64,000 bases of DNA, from contig JAQFVV010012477.1 in the NCBI GenBank assembly GCA_028023455.1, positions 62,001 to 126,000 of the forward strand. The letters run 5' to 3'. Below the pieces are notes generated by a model, which saw only the letters and a list, made by a program, of their open reading frames with translations, was not told the DNA's origin and made no database searches. This stretch comes from Epiperipatus broadwayi (lineage: Eukaryota > Onychophora > Udeonychophora > Euonychophora > Peripatidae). Shown in pieces: positions 24,224 through 35,760 of this stretch. The position numbers and the translations under genes are program-made. Every line of letters starts with the position of its first letter. The first letter of the stretch is position 1.

Positions 24224-25898
24224 AATTAATTATGAATAAGATTAACCCTGGTCAGAATTTTTAATTAAGATTCAGTTGAGATAAAGATTTGCCCTGGTCT
24301 AATACTATTAATTAATAATTAAAGATGATGGGGAGATAAGAAAAGATCATATAAATAGCCTGGTTTCAAACTGAACATTATTCTATTTTATTTTGCAGAT
24401 TATTCTTCAGCTATTGATGTTTATTCTGCTTGTTTAGTTTTGCTTCAATTTTTAGTACACCATTAGGAAAGTGTACTGAATTTGAATTACTGTCTGCAAA
24501 TTGCTAAAAACAATCTTTTCTGCAGAATGCCAAAACTATACATTATGGAGAATTGCCTTAATTTCATGCCATGCTAAACCAACTTAAAGACAACCCCAGA
24601 TCTCAAATTGTCTCAGAAAAATCATGTCTTAAAAGCTCAAACCAAAACTGATCCCTAACATTGCCTCCAGCCTCCTGAACATAAGATGGAAACCTAAAGT
24701 CTTTGCTGGAAGTCTCCATAAAAATAAACTGTGTGCTGTGCAGAAAGACATCAGCCAGTCTTGACCTTATACCTCAAGGTAATGTGCTTTTCTATTCTCA
24801 CCAGGGTTTAAAGTCTCAGCTTAATCTTTAAAAAAATATATTTTATAATAAATTTTGCCTATTAAATTTAAATTTTTAAGCCTTTATTTTATATATTTTT
24901 ATTGCATTTATCATGTGTATTGGAATCTTAGTTTTAAGATTCCACATTTGTTTTAAATTTGTTTATCTGGAAGTATATTGCCTTATATTTGGTATGCTTT
25001 GTATTCTTTTCATTTATATTACTAACCCTTACTAAATGCTTTGGTAGATATTAGTAATTTTTTCTTTTAACTCACCTATCCCCTTTTATCATAATTAATC
25101 TAGTTAAACTTGCTTTGCATTTTCTGTAGACCACAATTCTTTTGGCTAATGGTTCATCAAGTATATTGTTCTGTTTTGTTTTTTTTTTTGGTAGAGATTT
25201 TATTTTCCATAGTTCAAATTACATAGTCCATAATCTTTCTTTTTTCTGTGTGTGACCAGCCTTGCCTGATTTAAATGTACCTGTCCATGAGTGTTTTGCA
25301 GAATTGTGACATTCTTAGTTTTGATGTTTTTTTTCTGGGCTAAAAAAAGTTTATCTGTGACATTCCATTAGTTCTCCACACACATCTGTTTTTTTTTAAA
25401 TCTCTATTTAAAAATGGAATTGATTTAAGTGAACTGCTAGCAGGAAGATATAAGCTCTTCTTTTGCTATAGATGAGAAATGAACTTATCTGCCAGAGTAT
25501 TTAATATTTACATTACTCGTATACACTTTCAGATGAATACACCAATGAATCTAGATAAAACTTGCATATTTTGTTTGCTAGATTTTATTTGTTTTTTTTT
25601 TTTGCTAAGTTTAATAAATTTTAAGATTATTTTAATTATTTTGGCTGATGTTTGTTTCAGTGTTTTTTTTCTCAATTGTCTGAACAATATTAATGAGCTC
25701 TTGCTCTCACTGGGTCTAGTTGGTGCAAATCATCATCACCATTAACTTTTGATCATTATATATAAATTTTCAGATACACAGTAACCTGGTGGCACCCTCT
25801 GTGATCAAAAGAAGAAATAATCATGGTACAATATGTATTTGTAGATATAATATTTAAGTGCATGTACATTTTCTATACTAAACTTAAAGTAATTAAAA
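24224..25898. other. AT-rich DNA with a TATA/AATAAA pair
   Basis: TATAAATA at 24350-24357 precedes a more balanced stretch with AATAAA at 24723-24728. No ORF of note. Beyond 24.8 kb there is only T-rich low-complexity sequence. Confidence 0.4.
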
Positions 25899-26042
25899 GG
25901 AACTTGAACTCAGACATTCAAATTTCTCACAGCTATCCAATCCATCCTGCACATGACCACACACATATATGTGGTCATGTGTATTGGTTGTGTAGGATAA
26001 ATTCAATAGTTGTGGGGAGATTGAAAGTCTGAGTTCATGTCC
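25899..26042. repeat. Near-palindrome made of two head-to-head SINE family 2 ends
   Basis: The left arm (25899-25969) and right arm (25974-26042) are imperfect inverted copies meeting at CATGACCACA...TGTGGTCATG. Each arm ends in a box B-like GTCTGAGTTCA, the SINE family 2 signature. Confidence 0.7.
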
Positions 26043-26059
26043 CTTATATATATATATAT

Positions 26060-26493
26060 CATTAAAAGCCACTTGACACTTAGACAATCTTAATATCAAT
26101 AACAATCAACAATTTCAATTTGTTGTCAAGGCAACCTCTTTTTAACAATAAATGTGGAATCCCACTTTTATAAATGGTCTAATTTACTTATATGGACATT
26201 AAAGATTGCAACATGACCACAGAAATTGAAATTATTGATACAAAGAAATTTACATAAAACTCTTTAAGCAGATAAGTATAACCTGTTCTGAATGCGGACT
26301 AATAAATAGTCAATTATAACATTATAAACTTCAATTATAAATTACAAATTACACCCAAATTATTACTTAAATAGTAGGTGTAATAATGCTCAAGGCTAAA
26401 TCATTTATAAGTAATCATTAAAACCTAGTTAACACTAGATAATCTCAATATCATTAACAATCAACAATTTTATTTTGTTGTCAAGGCAATCTC
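26060..26493 (+). repeat. Pair of 80-bp direct repeats
   Basis: 26060-26140 and 26415-26493 share CATTAAAA, AACAATCAACAATTT and TTGTTGTCAAGGCAA in the same order. The 275 bp between are not repeated elsewhere in the window. A small terminal-repeat element or a tandem duplication are both possible. Confidence 0.6.
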
Positions 26494-26581
26494 CTATATA
26501 TATTGCCCAAAAAAATAAAAGTTTTTCTGAAAGTAAAACTAAATTATAGTATTATTTAATGTATTTATATTTTTTTTTCAT

Positions 26582-26673
26582 GTGTCAAAGCATCAGCTGG
26601 GATACAAATCCACAATTCTGGGACAGCTGCTTGTAAGATGGCTGTGCTGATCACTCGGCCACCAACGCTCGAC
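26582..26673 (-). mobile_element. tRNA-derived SINE (family 1), third copy
   Basis: On the minus strand GCGTTGGTGGCCGAGTGATC gives the best-preserved box A of the family (tRNA-Leu/Ser-like), followed by GGATTTGTATCCC for box B and CTGATGCTTTGACAC. Its 5' end is more complete than in the other two copies. Confidence 0.75.
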
Positions 26674-27837
26674 ATGTATTTATATTTTAGAATAATAATG
26701 AACAAATAAAACAATATATATATTTAATAACTGCATTTTTGTAAAAATTAATATTTTATTCACATTTGAAATGTTATTAATATTATTTTGTTGAAGGTCT
26801 CAAAAATATATATAAATTTTAGGTCTCAAAATATACATATAAATTTTAGAATTACAACAATTACTTTATTCTATTAATTGATTGTTCAAGCAATTAAATT
26901 GAAAAGTTTCATCTTACTTTTATTAATGTTTTGTGAATCTCATTTAGATAAATATTTTATTTTTTGGTGTAAATTGGAGAACATTTGTTGCTGTGAAAAG
27001 CATTAGATGGTAATATTTTTATTGTAAATGTTAATGGTAACTTAAATATTACATTAGTAGTACATTATTTATTACAGCATTTTCCTAGTAATATTCAAAT
27101 TCCAATTAAACTTTTTTTTTTAATAATTAAAATTTATTTACAATTTTGTTAAGTATCTCTATTAATATTATGAAAGATGATGTATAATTTATTTAACATA
27201 TATTAAAAGCCATTTATGTATTTAACATTTAGAGAAATATATTTTATTGGGAACTAATATTTTGTTTTTAGAAAGTTTCCAAGTGAAGAATTTTTTTTTA
27301 TTTTTAGGAATAATGAAAGATGATTCTATTTTCAATTTATTAAGATTAATAAATGAAGAACAAAATTCACTCCTCACTTTGCACTAAAGATAAAGTTTTG
27401 TTGAAGTTATTTTTTGGAGGACAAAATGGACTAACAGAATAATATTATATGATTTTGCTGTGTAATATTCTGAATAATGATTAATATTGTTTAAATAAAT
27501 AATATCATTCTTAAACCATAATGTGCAAAATATGGAATATGTCTATTTCTGTATTCTGTGGAGGTAAGTAGATCAATAACAACATGGACAACAAGTTTAT
27601 AACAACAACTTTAACAACTTCAGGAGCACATGCTCAGTTTTTAGGGTATGTAGTTAATGAATAATGAGTAATGACATTATTTCTCATCTGATCAGGTATG
27701 ACAGGCTTCCATTCTTCTCTGTCATCTTGTATTTTGTATTGTAATATGCTGTGGCATATCCAAGTATTCCAAGACTTAAAAGTATAGATATATTAATAAA
27801 AAAAATTAAGTAAGTATAAAAATGATATAAACATAAT

Positions 27838-28211
27838 AAATATTATTGAAGATAGTTTAAAATTAATACACAATAGTTTATATTGTAAATATAATAATGA
27901 ATTTTGGAATATAATTGAGGGATGGGTTATGGGTTGTGCAATTAGTGGCTTAATATCATCAACATTTATAAATGAATTAGAAAATATTGTAATTAAAACA
28001 AGGGTAATTAGTGAAGAAACAACACATTATTCTAGATATGTTGATGGTATTTTAATTATTGGTAATAAAAGAGTAATGAGTAATATTTATAATGAGTTTA
28101 ATAATAATATATATAAAATTAAATTCACGCTATCTTTGAGAAATAATGAAGAAAAGGGCAGTATTTGTAAACCAAATCAGTATCTCAGTGATGTGGAAGT
28201 TTGCAATTTTT
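27838..28211 (+). pseudogene. Penelope-like reverse transcriptase fragment (a)
   Basis: The frame reads NNEFWNIIEGWVMGCAISGL and then HYSRYVDGILII, followed by KIKFTLSLRNNEE. These match the PLE motifs usually written 'G.PMGSPLSP', 'RYVDDI' and 'I.FT.E'. The second catalytic Asp is replaced by Gly (YVDG), so it is inactive. Reading resumes for a short distance beyond the foldback insertion at 28777. The rest of the element is not visible. Confidence 0.75.
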
Positions 28212-28361
28212 TTTATTTGATTTAATACATTGTACAGTCTTACACCTGCATTTATATATGTAATATATGCAAGATTCAAACTCAGACTTTCACATGACCC
28301 ACAACTCTCAGTGCCATCTTATATTGCTGAGCCACCGGATCATACACATATTGAAAAGATA

Positions 28362-28422
28362 AATAATCACCAATATACGTATTTCGTGCTAAACCAGCAC
28401 TCATCAGTTGATCCAGATTACC
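28362..28422 (-). ncRNA. Type I hammerhead ribozyme, complete fold
   Basis: Read on the minus strand: outer stem I GGTAATC (28416-28422) with GATTATT (28362-28368); bulge TGG; inner stem I ATCAA (28408-28412) with TTGGT (28369-28373); CTGATGA (28401-28407); stem II GTGCT/AGCAC with loop GGTTT; GAA (28383-28385); stem III ATACGTAT (28375-28382) with a 2-nt loop, as in the Schistosoma satellite hammerhead; and A at 28374. The predicted cut is after the AUA triplet, between 28374 and 28373. All invariant core residues are present. Self-cleavage is inferred from the fold, not shown. Confidence 0.8.
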
Positions 28423-28625
28423 ATTCCACACATATATACAATTAGCGCTCAGCATTATATTAAGATAGGCACTAACATGGACTTTAAATGTTCCATTATC
28501 AGTTTTTCAATGAAATGGAAGGCTGAAGAATTGTGGGTTGGAGCAGTTTGAACCTGTCCATTAAAGTATGAAGATTGGTTATCTTAATATAAAGCTGAGC
28601 ACTGGTTGTATATATGTGTGAAAAT

Positions 28626-28686
28626 GGTAATCTGGACTAACTGATGACTGCTGGTTTAGCATGAAATACATATATTGGTGACTATT
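28626..28686 (+). ncRNA. Hammerhead ribozyme, second copy
   Basis: It has the same 61-nt length and core (CTGATGA, GAAA). Inner stem I is ACTAA with TTGGT, still fully paired (one G-U). The outer stem I has one mismatch. Stem II has lost its closing pair (C opposite T) but keeps TGCT/AGCA. Stem III is ATACATAT. Weaker than the partner copy but plausible. Confidence 0.65.
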
Positions 28687-28869
28687 TATATTTTCAATAT
28701 GTGTGTGATCAGGTGGGTCAGCAAGATAAGATGGCACTGAGAGTTGTGGATCGTCTGAAAATCTTTATTTGATTTACTAATATATAGATGGATACCTATG
28801 TAATAATATTAGATTACGATTGAATCATGTCAAGAATATATTTATGTGATATAAGAATAGAAAAATATT

Positions 28870-29790
28870 TATATAATACCATCTAGTCATAAAATAGATA
28901 CTTGCATATTTGATAATACAAATGAGACAATAACTTAATTAGAATTAATATTTAAAATGATCATAAATCAAAACAAAAGATAACAGAAAAAGGAAATGAA
29001 TGAAATTTAAAATGAACAAATTCTATTTAAAAAAAATATACAAATTTATTTTACAGCATATTTCTAAACGCTTAGAAACTTTTTGTTTTTAATTAAATCG
29101 TGTTTCATTTTTTATTTAAATGAAAATTATTATATATTTTTTTCAGAATAATTATTATTATTATTATATTATTTGATACAAGTTAAGATTTGTTTTATTT
29201 ACAAATCTGTCTTGTTTTCAATATTTTCTGTATCACTCGTTTATACATGAGTTGTATTCCGTCTTTTAAAAAAAAATCATTGTATTTGAAGAATTTCGTT
29301 TTGCTTGATTGACCATTATTTTAAACATCAACATTAAATCATTAATCTTCTTATAAATAATATTTATTTAATACTTATGATTCTACTTATTAAAAAAGTA
29401 ATATTATTCTTAATTCTTAAAACATCGCTATCATTAATATAAAGTTTACACTAATTCCCTCCCCCATCAATGCTTCATAACTTTAATAAATTTAACAAGA
29501 TTATTAAATTAATTGGAAAAATTATGGAAGAAAACGTTATTAGTATTTTATTTTTAATTAAATATTTTATGAATTTTTTTATTAATGCATTTTGTATTTT
29601 AATGTATTATCCATTATATGTTTATTTTGGATAAAAAAATGTTATTTAAAAATATATATGTGTGTGTTTATGTAATAGTATTTATTTACAAAAGAATTTC
29701 TGGATCTGTAATTAAAAATGGAAATTATTGTACAACGCTTAAACATATTACTACAATTAATGTTAAGAGATGTATTTTACTATAATAGAC
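28870..29790. other. AT-rich DNA without recognisable genes
   Basis: Homopolymer and A/T runs only. Confidence 0.6.
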
Positions 29791-30157
29791 CAGTGGTTCT
29801 TAAACTTTATAGAAATGCGAAATATATTTCGATTAACATCTTTGATAATGAGCACTATCGTATAAAAATCCAAAATTACAAAAATATTTTTACTTCTTGC
29901 CTGTTAGAAAATAACAAACGGACAGTATAAATTCAGGTCATTCAAACAATGACATATGTAAATCACAGCAGGATACACAGAAACTGACCACACTATACAC
30001 AGGCAGCCACAGCATATAGATACAACCAGTCACATAAAAATGTATGGCCAGAATAGCACAGAGCTATCTTGTTATTTCTACATTTGTCTTTCATGGAACA
30101 TTTTAAGCATATTTATGAAACACCAATGTTATATGGAACACACTTTTTGAGTCACTG
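29791..30157. mobile_element. hAT-like MITE
   Basis: The left end CAGTGGTTCTTAAACTTT matches the common hAT-superfamily terminus. The right end, reversed, reads CAGTGACTCAAAAAGTGTG. The sequence is about 367 bp with no coding. The 8-bp flanks share only half their bases, so the target duplication is not convincing; the left terminus is the main evidence. Confidence 0.45.
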
Positions 30158-31900
30158 TAGCATATTCAAGCCATAATTCTCAAGTCAGATTCATCTAGTA
30201 TTCATTTTTTCACTGACTTTGTAAAAAGTCTATGACATTATAAGTATGGAATATTATAAATATATTGTAACAAACTACCTTTTCTGTGTGTATTTTCATT
30301 TCATCAGATGTAACAAATAACATTCATAGCATCTTATTACTGATTCACTTTAATGTAGGAATTAAATATATTCACATTTAATTTAATATTATTCTCATAT
30401 TTAACATTGTAATAATTCACTTCCAATATAATAATCATAGTTGCAGTTATAAGTGGTATCATTTTTATCTGATTAACAATTTAGATGTGATATTGGATGA
30501 CTTAGACTATTATTAATATACAATGTTATAACACATAATTGTTTGATTATAGCAAATATATGACAAACATATATCAATGTGACTGAATATGGTACAATTT
30601 AGAAGAAAAAGAAAATAAAGAGAATATAAAAAAGAAGAATCTGTAGAGAAACCTGTATCAGAAACAATATCTAGTGCTTTAATCTTCAAGCATTTTAACC
30701 TACAAGTTACAGAAAATACTCTTAGTTTAGTACTACTCACTTGTAATTTAAACAATGGTAAAGATCTGAAAGAGCTTTCCATTATTTTTAACTGTAGAAC
30801 CTGTCAATAATTGGCTTATAAAAAATGATCAATTTGTATTGCAAATTAGAAAAAATATATACATTTTATCATATCTTTTTTTTTAAAAAAAAAAAACTTT
30901 TGTTGAAGTAAACTTCATGTATATAAAAATATAATAAATACAATGGTGTGCTGAAATTTATAATTTTATAATTGAATTAAGTTTAAAAATAAAATAAAAA
31001 TATTTTGGAATATAAATAAGAATAAAATTAAAGTACAAAATTAACTCTCTGTTTTTATATACAAATTTTTTTTAAATTTCAATTAAAAGACATGCTACCA
31101 TTTGTAAAGTAAAATTTCAAATTCATATCACCAATTAATAGAGAATATTGTTTATAAATATATTTGTGAATAACTCCGTGTGTGTGTGCGCACTTAGTTT
31201 TAAAAATCCGATATATTAATCTTTAATTGAGTTTTAAAGTTTATATCTGTGCTAGAGACAATCTCTAGTTTAGTAAATGATTAGTAATAATCATTATTGT
31301 ATTTATCTAAAGTGGATGGTGTCAAAGATGTGGGTTGAGTTAGTTTGATTCTTGTAATTCAAATTATAATTAAGAATATTGTTTAATGTGTAATTGCAAA
31401 GGACATAATTTTATTGGATTGGTTGTGAGAAAGGTATGATTTTAAAAAGTAATATCTGAGCATGATGTTTGTAACAAAAATATGATTTCCTTATGTTATA
31501 ATGATTATTTTAAAGATATTTTAAAAAGATTGATTGCTTTTATCCAGAAGATATGACTGACTATAAAATTTAATAGAAAGCTAAATTTAGGAGAGATGTT
31601 ATTTACTAAAAAAAAAAATCATTCAAAAAATGATATTAAAAGACAATTCTGTAGATTATAAAATATATCAGCATGTGAATGTGCTCAGAAAATTCAATTT
31701 TATTTTGTTTGCCTCATCTTTTTTTTTTTGTAGTTAGAATGTTCAAAATTATATATGAGGGTCTGATTATAATGATGATGAATGATTTATTGAAGATAGT
31801 ATTTTTATTATTTTTGTTTATAAATACTTCTTAATTATTATTTTTTTACTTTATTAATATTTAATGTTTCTTTGTTATATGTATTAGCAGTTCCAATCTA
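30158..31900. other. AT-rich DNA without recognisable genes
   Basis: No motif found; a pure A/T run at about 30.87 kb and scattered short repeats. Confidence 0.6.
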
Positions 31901-32190
31901 TTTCCTTGTATTGAAAAAGAGTGTAAAATTGCTGGGTCTTTTATTATCATTTTTTGTACACTTTCTAACAATAATAGCCCTAGGTATGAGTTCCCATAAA
32001 AATATTTAGTTTCTTTTCAGAAATTCTTTGCACATTCTGCTCATTAGTGATAACAAAATATTTTACACCATTTTCTGAAGAGAGATGAGATTATGTATTA
32101 TTTATATTAGATATCAGATTACAATTTTTATTAATTCTATAATGTATATTTGATCTTCTAAATGATTTTGGTACAATTAGTAATACTAAT

Positions 32191-32517
32191 TTGAATAAAA
32201 TAGATGATATATTAAAGACTCCAAATATTATGATTCTATGTCATATTACATATAAAAGTAAATGGAAAATGGCTGAGGAAGGATCAAAATATATACCAAA
32301 CAAAATTATTAATATTAAAAAAGAAATATTTGAAATAGAAGCAAAATGTAAATTAATAATTGATAAATATAGAAGTATTTATAATATGGATAATAATAAT
32401 AAAGTAAAAACTAAGGCAAATGATATGATGTTAAAAGAATTTCAATGTAGGAAGGAAGAATTAGAATATGATGTGCTAAATGGTAAGAAATATAAGTACG
32501 ATAATAAAAATAAATGA
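32191..32517 (+). pseudogene. PLE N-terminal coding fragment
   Basis: The open frame of 108 codons is Lys/Asn/Ile-rich with NKIDDILKTPNIMILCHITY at the start and a probable helical C-terminal half. Position before the RT core, on the same strand, and composition indicate the PLE N-terminal region, which is poorly conserved between families. It ends with a stop shortly before the MITE. Confidence 0.5.
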
Positions 32518-32612
32518 GAAATTACTAATAACACCAAGAATAAATATAATGATGTATTGTTTTTATAAAGATATTAAATTTCTAGTATGGTAATAATAAT
32601 GAAGGTGGAAAA

Positions 32613-33582
32613 TACACCTGGGTCTCTTTTTACGCGGATTTATTTAACGCGATTTTGAAGTTACGCAATTCACGTTTCTCCGGAAGTCGAACTCTGATAA
32701 TGCGCTATTACTTTAAATAATAAATTGTGTGCACTTACGTCATATTGAAAGTAATAGCACATTATTGGAATTCGATTTTCATCTTAGTAATTTCAATATT
32801 TTCAGTGCTTTATAATAGTAAGATTTTATGCAATAATGAAATTAAAATCATGATTTCCACATTTTATGTATACACACATTAAATTTTACAAGATTATAAT
32901 GTAAATTTGTTCAAACATTATGTGTGTTAATTTTGCATTTTAAATCACATTCTGTTTTTGCTTTTTAAAAAAGAACGTAATCAATTATTAATCATTTAGT
33001 TTCCGCAAGTTTATTTTTAAAAGGTGAGTAATAGCAGTGGGCACAATTAAAATTGAAAATTAAAAAATTAAAGACAAAAATAAGAATTTAATTTTTTGTT
33101 GTTAGATTAATTACTAATTATGTTGTCACCAGAAAATCATTAACACAACATGAGTTAGTGCTAGTTGTATTTCCTCTTGTGAAGAATCTGATTTTTTACC
33201 AGTTTGCAAATGAACCTGTTTACCAGAAAATAGCAATAATAATTAAAACCTGTATAAAAAAAATGTAAATTACTGTAAATTATGCATAAAAATATATTGT
33301 TCTGGATAAAATTAAATATTATAGTGTAAAAAAGTTTGTCTTGTATCAATTTTTTTCAAATTTGAAATTTTTTATTAGTCATATTTTATTTGCTTAATTT
33401 TTTTTTTTTTTTGCGCGAATTTTAAAGTAATTTTACATTGGTGCTTTGCTTTTATGCAATTTTTGAAAAATCACAGTCCATATCCCCGCTTTTTCAAGGT
33501 AAGTTACATCTATTTTTGCATGATTTTGTTTGCGCATGTTTTCTGAGGAACCTATCATCACGTAAAACGACACTCAGGTGTA
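32613..33582. mobile_element. TA-target MITE (mariner/pogo-like) inside the PLE
   Basis: The element 32615-33580 begins CACCTGGGTCTCTTTTTACG and ends with the inverse of CACCTGAGTGTCGTTTTACG, with 16 of 20 positions identical, and is bounded by TA on both sides. TA target duplication is characteristic of Tc1/mariner and pogo families. The repeated ACGCG-type subterminal sequence recalls pogo/Tigger MITEs. No transposase is encoded. Confidence 0.75.
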
Positions 33583-34453
33583 ATAAAAAAAATTAAAATA
33601 TTATTAAAGAAGGATTATTTTGAAAAAATTAGAAAAAATGCGGACATAAAAAAAATAAATAGAATTATATCAGAAATTTTTGTGAAAGGTAATATTGATA
33701 AACATGATATGGTAAAATTGAAAAGAATGGATTTCAAAGATACCATAACAAATGGAATACCAAAAACACATAAAGTAGGTATAACACTCAGGCTTATAAT
33801 TAATAATGTGAATACATATTATAAGAATATATCTAAATGGTTATTTAATAATAAAAAATACAATGATAAAAATAAGAGAAATAATTTTAGTAATGCATGT
33901 GAATTTATAAAAAAATTGGAAAATTTTTAGAAAAAAATAATTACAAATTGATATATGTTGTATGTATACACATTTTGATCCATGTAAAGGATTCATTATA
34001 GTTATGGATAAAAGTAAAGATATTAGGATAGAAAGTGATCAATTATATAAAATTTTAAACACATATTGCAAGGATGTTATATTTGTATATAATTAAAAAT
34101 ATTATAAGAAATGTAAATATCTAAGTATGGATAATTGTGTAAGTGGACTGTTAGCATCATTATATATAAATCAATTTAAACAATGAAAAACCAAATACAA
34201 ACCTATATTTCATGTAAGATATGTTGATGACTATTTTTTGATGTTTAATGATAATAATATGAAGTCTGAAATTTTTTTCAAATATATTAATTTAATAGAT
34301 GAAAAGATTCATTTTACAGTGGAAAAAGAAATAAATAATCCAATTAATTACATGAATATTAAAATTAAAATGGTAATAAAAAATTGCAGAGTAAATATTG
34401 AGGCAAGAATATATGGAAAAAGTACTTTTCATGAATTATTAAGTAGTTGGTAA
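33583..34453 (+). pseudogene. Penelope-like reverse transcriptase fragment (b)
   Basis: 33682-33930 contains GIPKTHKVGITLRLIINNVN, matching the PLE/telomerase-like motif 'LPKIHK.G.PLRPIVS'. Further on, a frame through 34210 reads RYVDDYFLMFNDNN after one frameshift, with the catalytic Asp pair present. It continues into KIHFTVEKEINNPINYMNIK (34238-34453), the 'I.FT.E.E....I.YLD' motif. Multiple stops between 33.93 and 34.2 kb make it a pseudogene. Confidence 0.75.
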
Positions 34454-35004
34454 TCTGATATAGACTATGCACATAAAATAAGCATTTTAATAATAGAATA
34501 ATTAGTATAATTAATTTATGTTCTAAGGAAAAAATATTCAAACAAGAAATGAATAATATAAAGGATGAAGCAATGAAAAATGATTATCCAATATTTTTTT
34601 TAATAAATTGTGTAATATTGAAATACAAGTACAATGTATATACTTATGTTCAAATACAAATATAATGAATATACTTACACTGAAATACAATTATAATGTA
34701 TATACTTACCCTAAATGTAATTAAAGAGTATTTGAACATCAACTTTCAATTTCCCTACAGTCATGCAAAAGAAACTTAAATATAAGGAGGGATATATATG
34801 AGATAATGTATAATAGTTACAATTTCTAAAAAAGTATTTTCTTTGATATAAAAGAGATAATAAATGATATTAACAGAAAAAGGAAAAAGGAAAACAAATT
34901 AATTATTAAACTAATATACAAAAAAAAATTAACTTAGATAATTTGATTCATAAAACCAAAAATGAAAATGAAAGTATGAATGAAATTTATATATAATTAG
35001 ATGT

Positions 35005-35097
35005 TTAGATTGTAAGAAAGATAACAAGAATGTATCATATATTGGCACAACAAAAAAAAACTAAAAATCAGATTGAAACAGCATTTCAATAATAAGA
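35005..35097 (+). pseudogene. GIY-YIG endonuclease remnant of the PLE
   Basis: The frame reads LDCKKDNKNVSYIGTTKK and then, after a frameshift in a run of A, KLKIRLKQHFNN. The C..C/DC residues, YIG and the 'L..R...H' spacing are typical of PLE GIY-YIG domains. The conserved Cys before the domain and the C-terminal Glu region are lost or out of frame. Confidence 0.65.
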
Positions 35098-35702
35098 ATT
35101 CAAATGTTTATATATATAGTAAGGAATTTAACATAGAAATTTTGATATAAACATGTTAAAAAAGATTAAATTATATAAGTAAAGAATGTTGAAAGTTTAT
35201 AAGCAAATAAAAATCAGTTTTAAATAAAACAAATTGTTAAACAGTTATTGCAATTCTATCTAATTTATGGTAATATATAAATAGTAATACATAAGAAATT
35301 GTTGGTGTTTCTGCATTTGTAAATATTTTGTACATTTGAGTAAGATGTAATAAAAAATTGGTTTTAAAAAGTGAAGAATAAAAGGATGTAACTATTGTAA
35401 TAGTAAAATTTATATAATGAAAAAAAATTAAATGAAAGAATAAAGGTACATAAAATTAGGATTAAAAATAAATTTCTTATTCTGCCTTATTTATCCATGT
35501 AAAAATACAAGCCACATTATTAATTTTGATGAAGCTACAGTTGCTTTCTTTGAGAGAAATGAAATAAAAAGAATTAAAGAATCTTTATTAATAAAAATTT
35601 AAGATTCTGTAGCAGTTCCCTTAATATTAAAAGTGAATGGGAAGTAAATGAAATTGTGGGTAATGTTTAGTTTAAATATGTTGTTATTTTGTAGTTCTTT
35701 AC

Positions 35703-35742
35703 ACTTGAGAAATCTTCTTGTAGCAACGAAACTATTGTTAGT
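35703..35742 (+). ncRNA. PLE 3'-terminal hammerhead-like motif, degenerate
   Basis: CTTGAGAAATCTTC is followed by TAGCAACGAAACTATTG. It resembles the CTTGA...CGAAAC sequence at the 3' end of the 19.3-kb PLE fragment and lies where that motif is expected, about 600 bp after the endonuclease. Confidence 0.35.
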
Positions 35743-35760
35743 GTTTTAGAATTTATTTTC

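Larger units (their letters stand above)
28212..28776. mobile_element. Foldback SINE family 2 pair with hammerheads, 13-bp target duplication
   Basis: The insert 28225-28763 is flanked by identical 13-bp copies of TTTATTTGATTTA (28212-28224 and 28764-28776) and splits the PLE reading frame. Its two halves are inverted copies of the same unit (leader, hammerhead, tRNA-like part) arranged head to head with a spacer near 28.5 kb. The left half is on the minus strand and the right half on the plus strand; the right half lacks the outermost end. The target duplication points to retrotransposition of a preformed inverted pair, or to insertion followed by rearrangement. Confidence 0.8.
31900..35760 (+). 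mobile_element. Decayed Penelope-like element with GIY-YIG, split by a MITE
   Basis: In order on the plus strand: an N-terminal coding fragment (32191-32517), a MITE (32613-33582), RT core fragments (33583-34453), a GIY-YIG remnant (35005-35097) and a hammerhead-like 3' motif (35703-35742). This is the standard order of an endonuclease-bearing PLE. Frameshifts and stops occur throughout. The 5' boundary is not defined. Confidence 0.75.
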
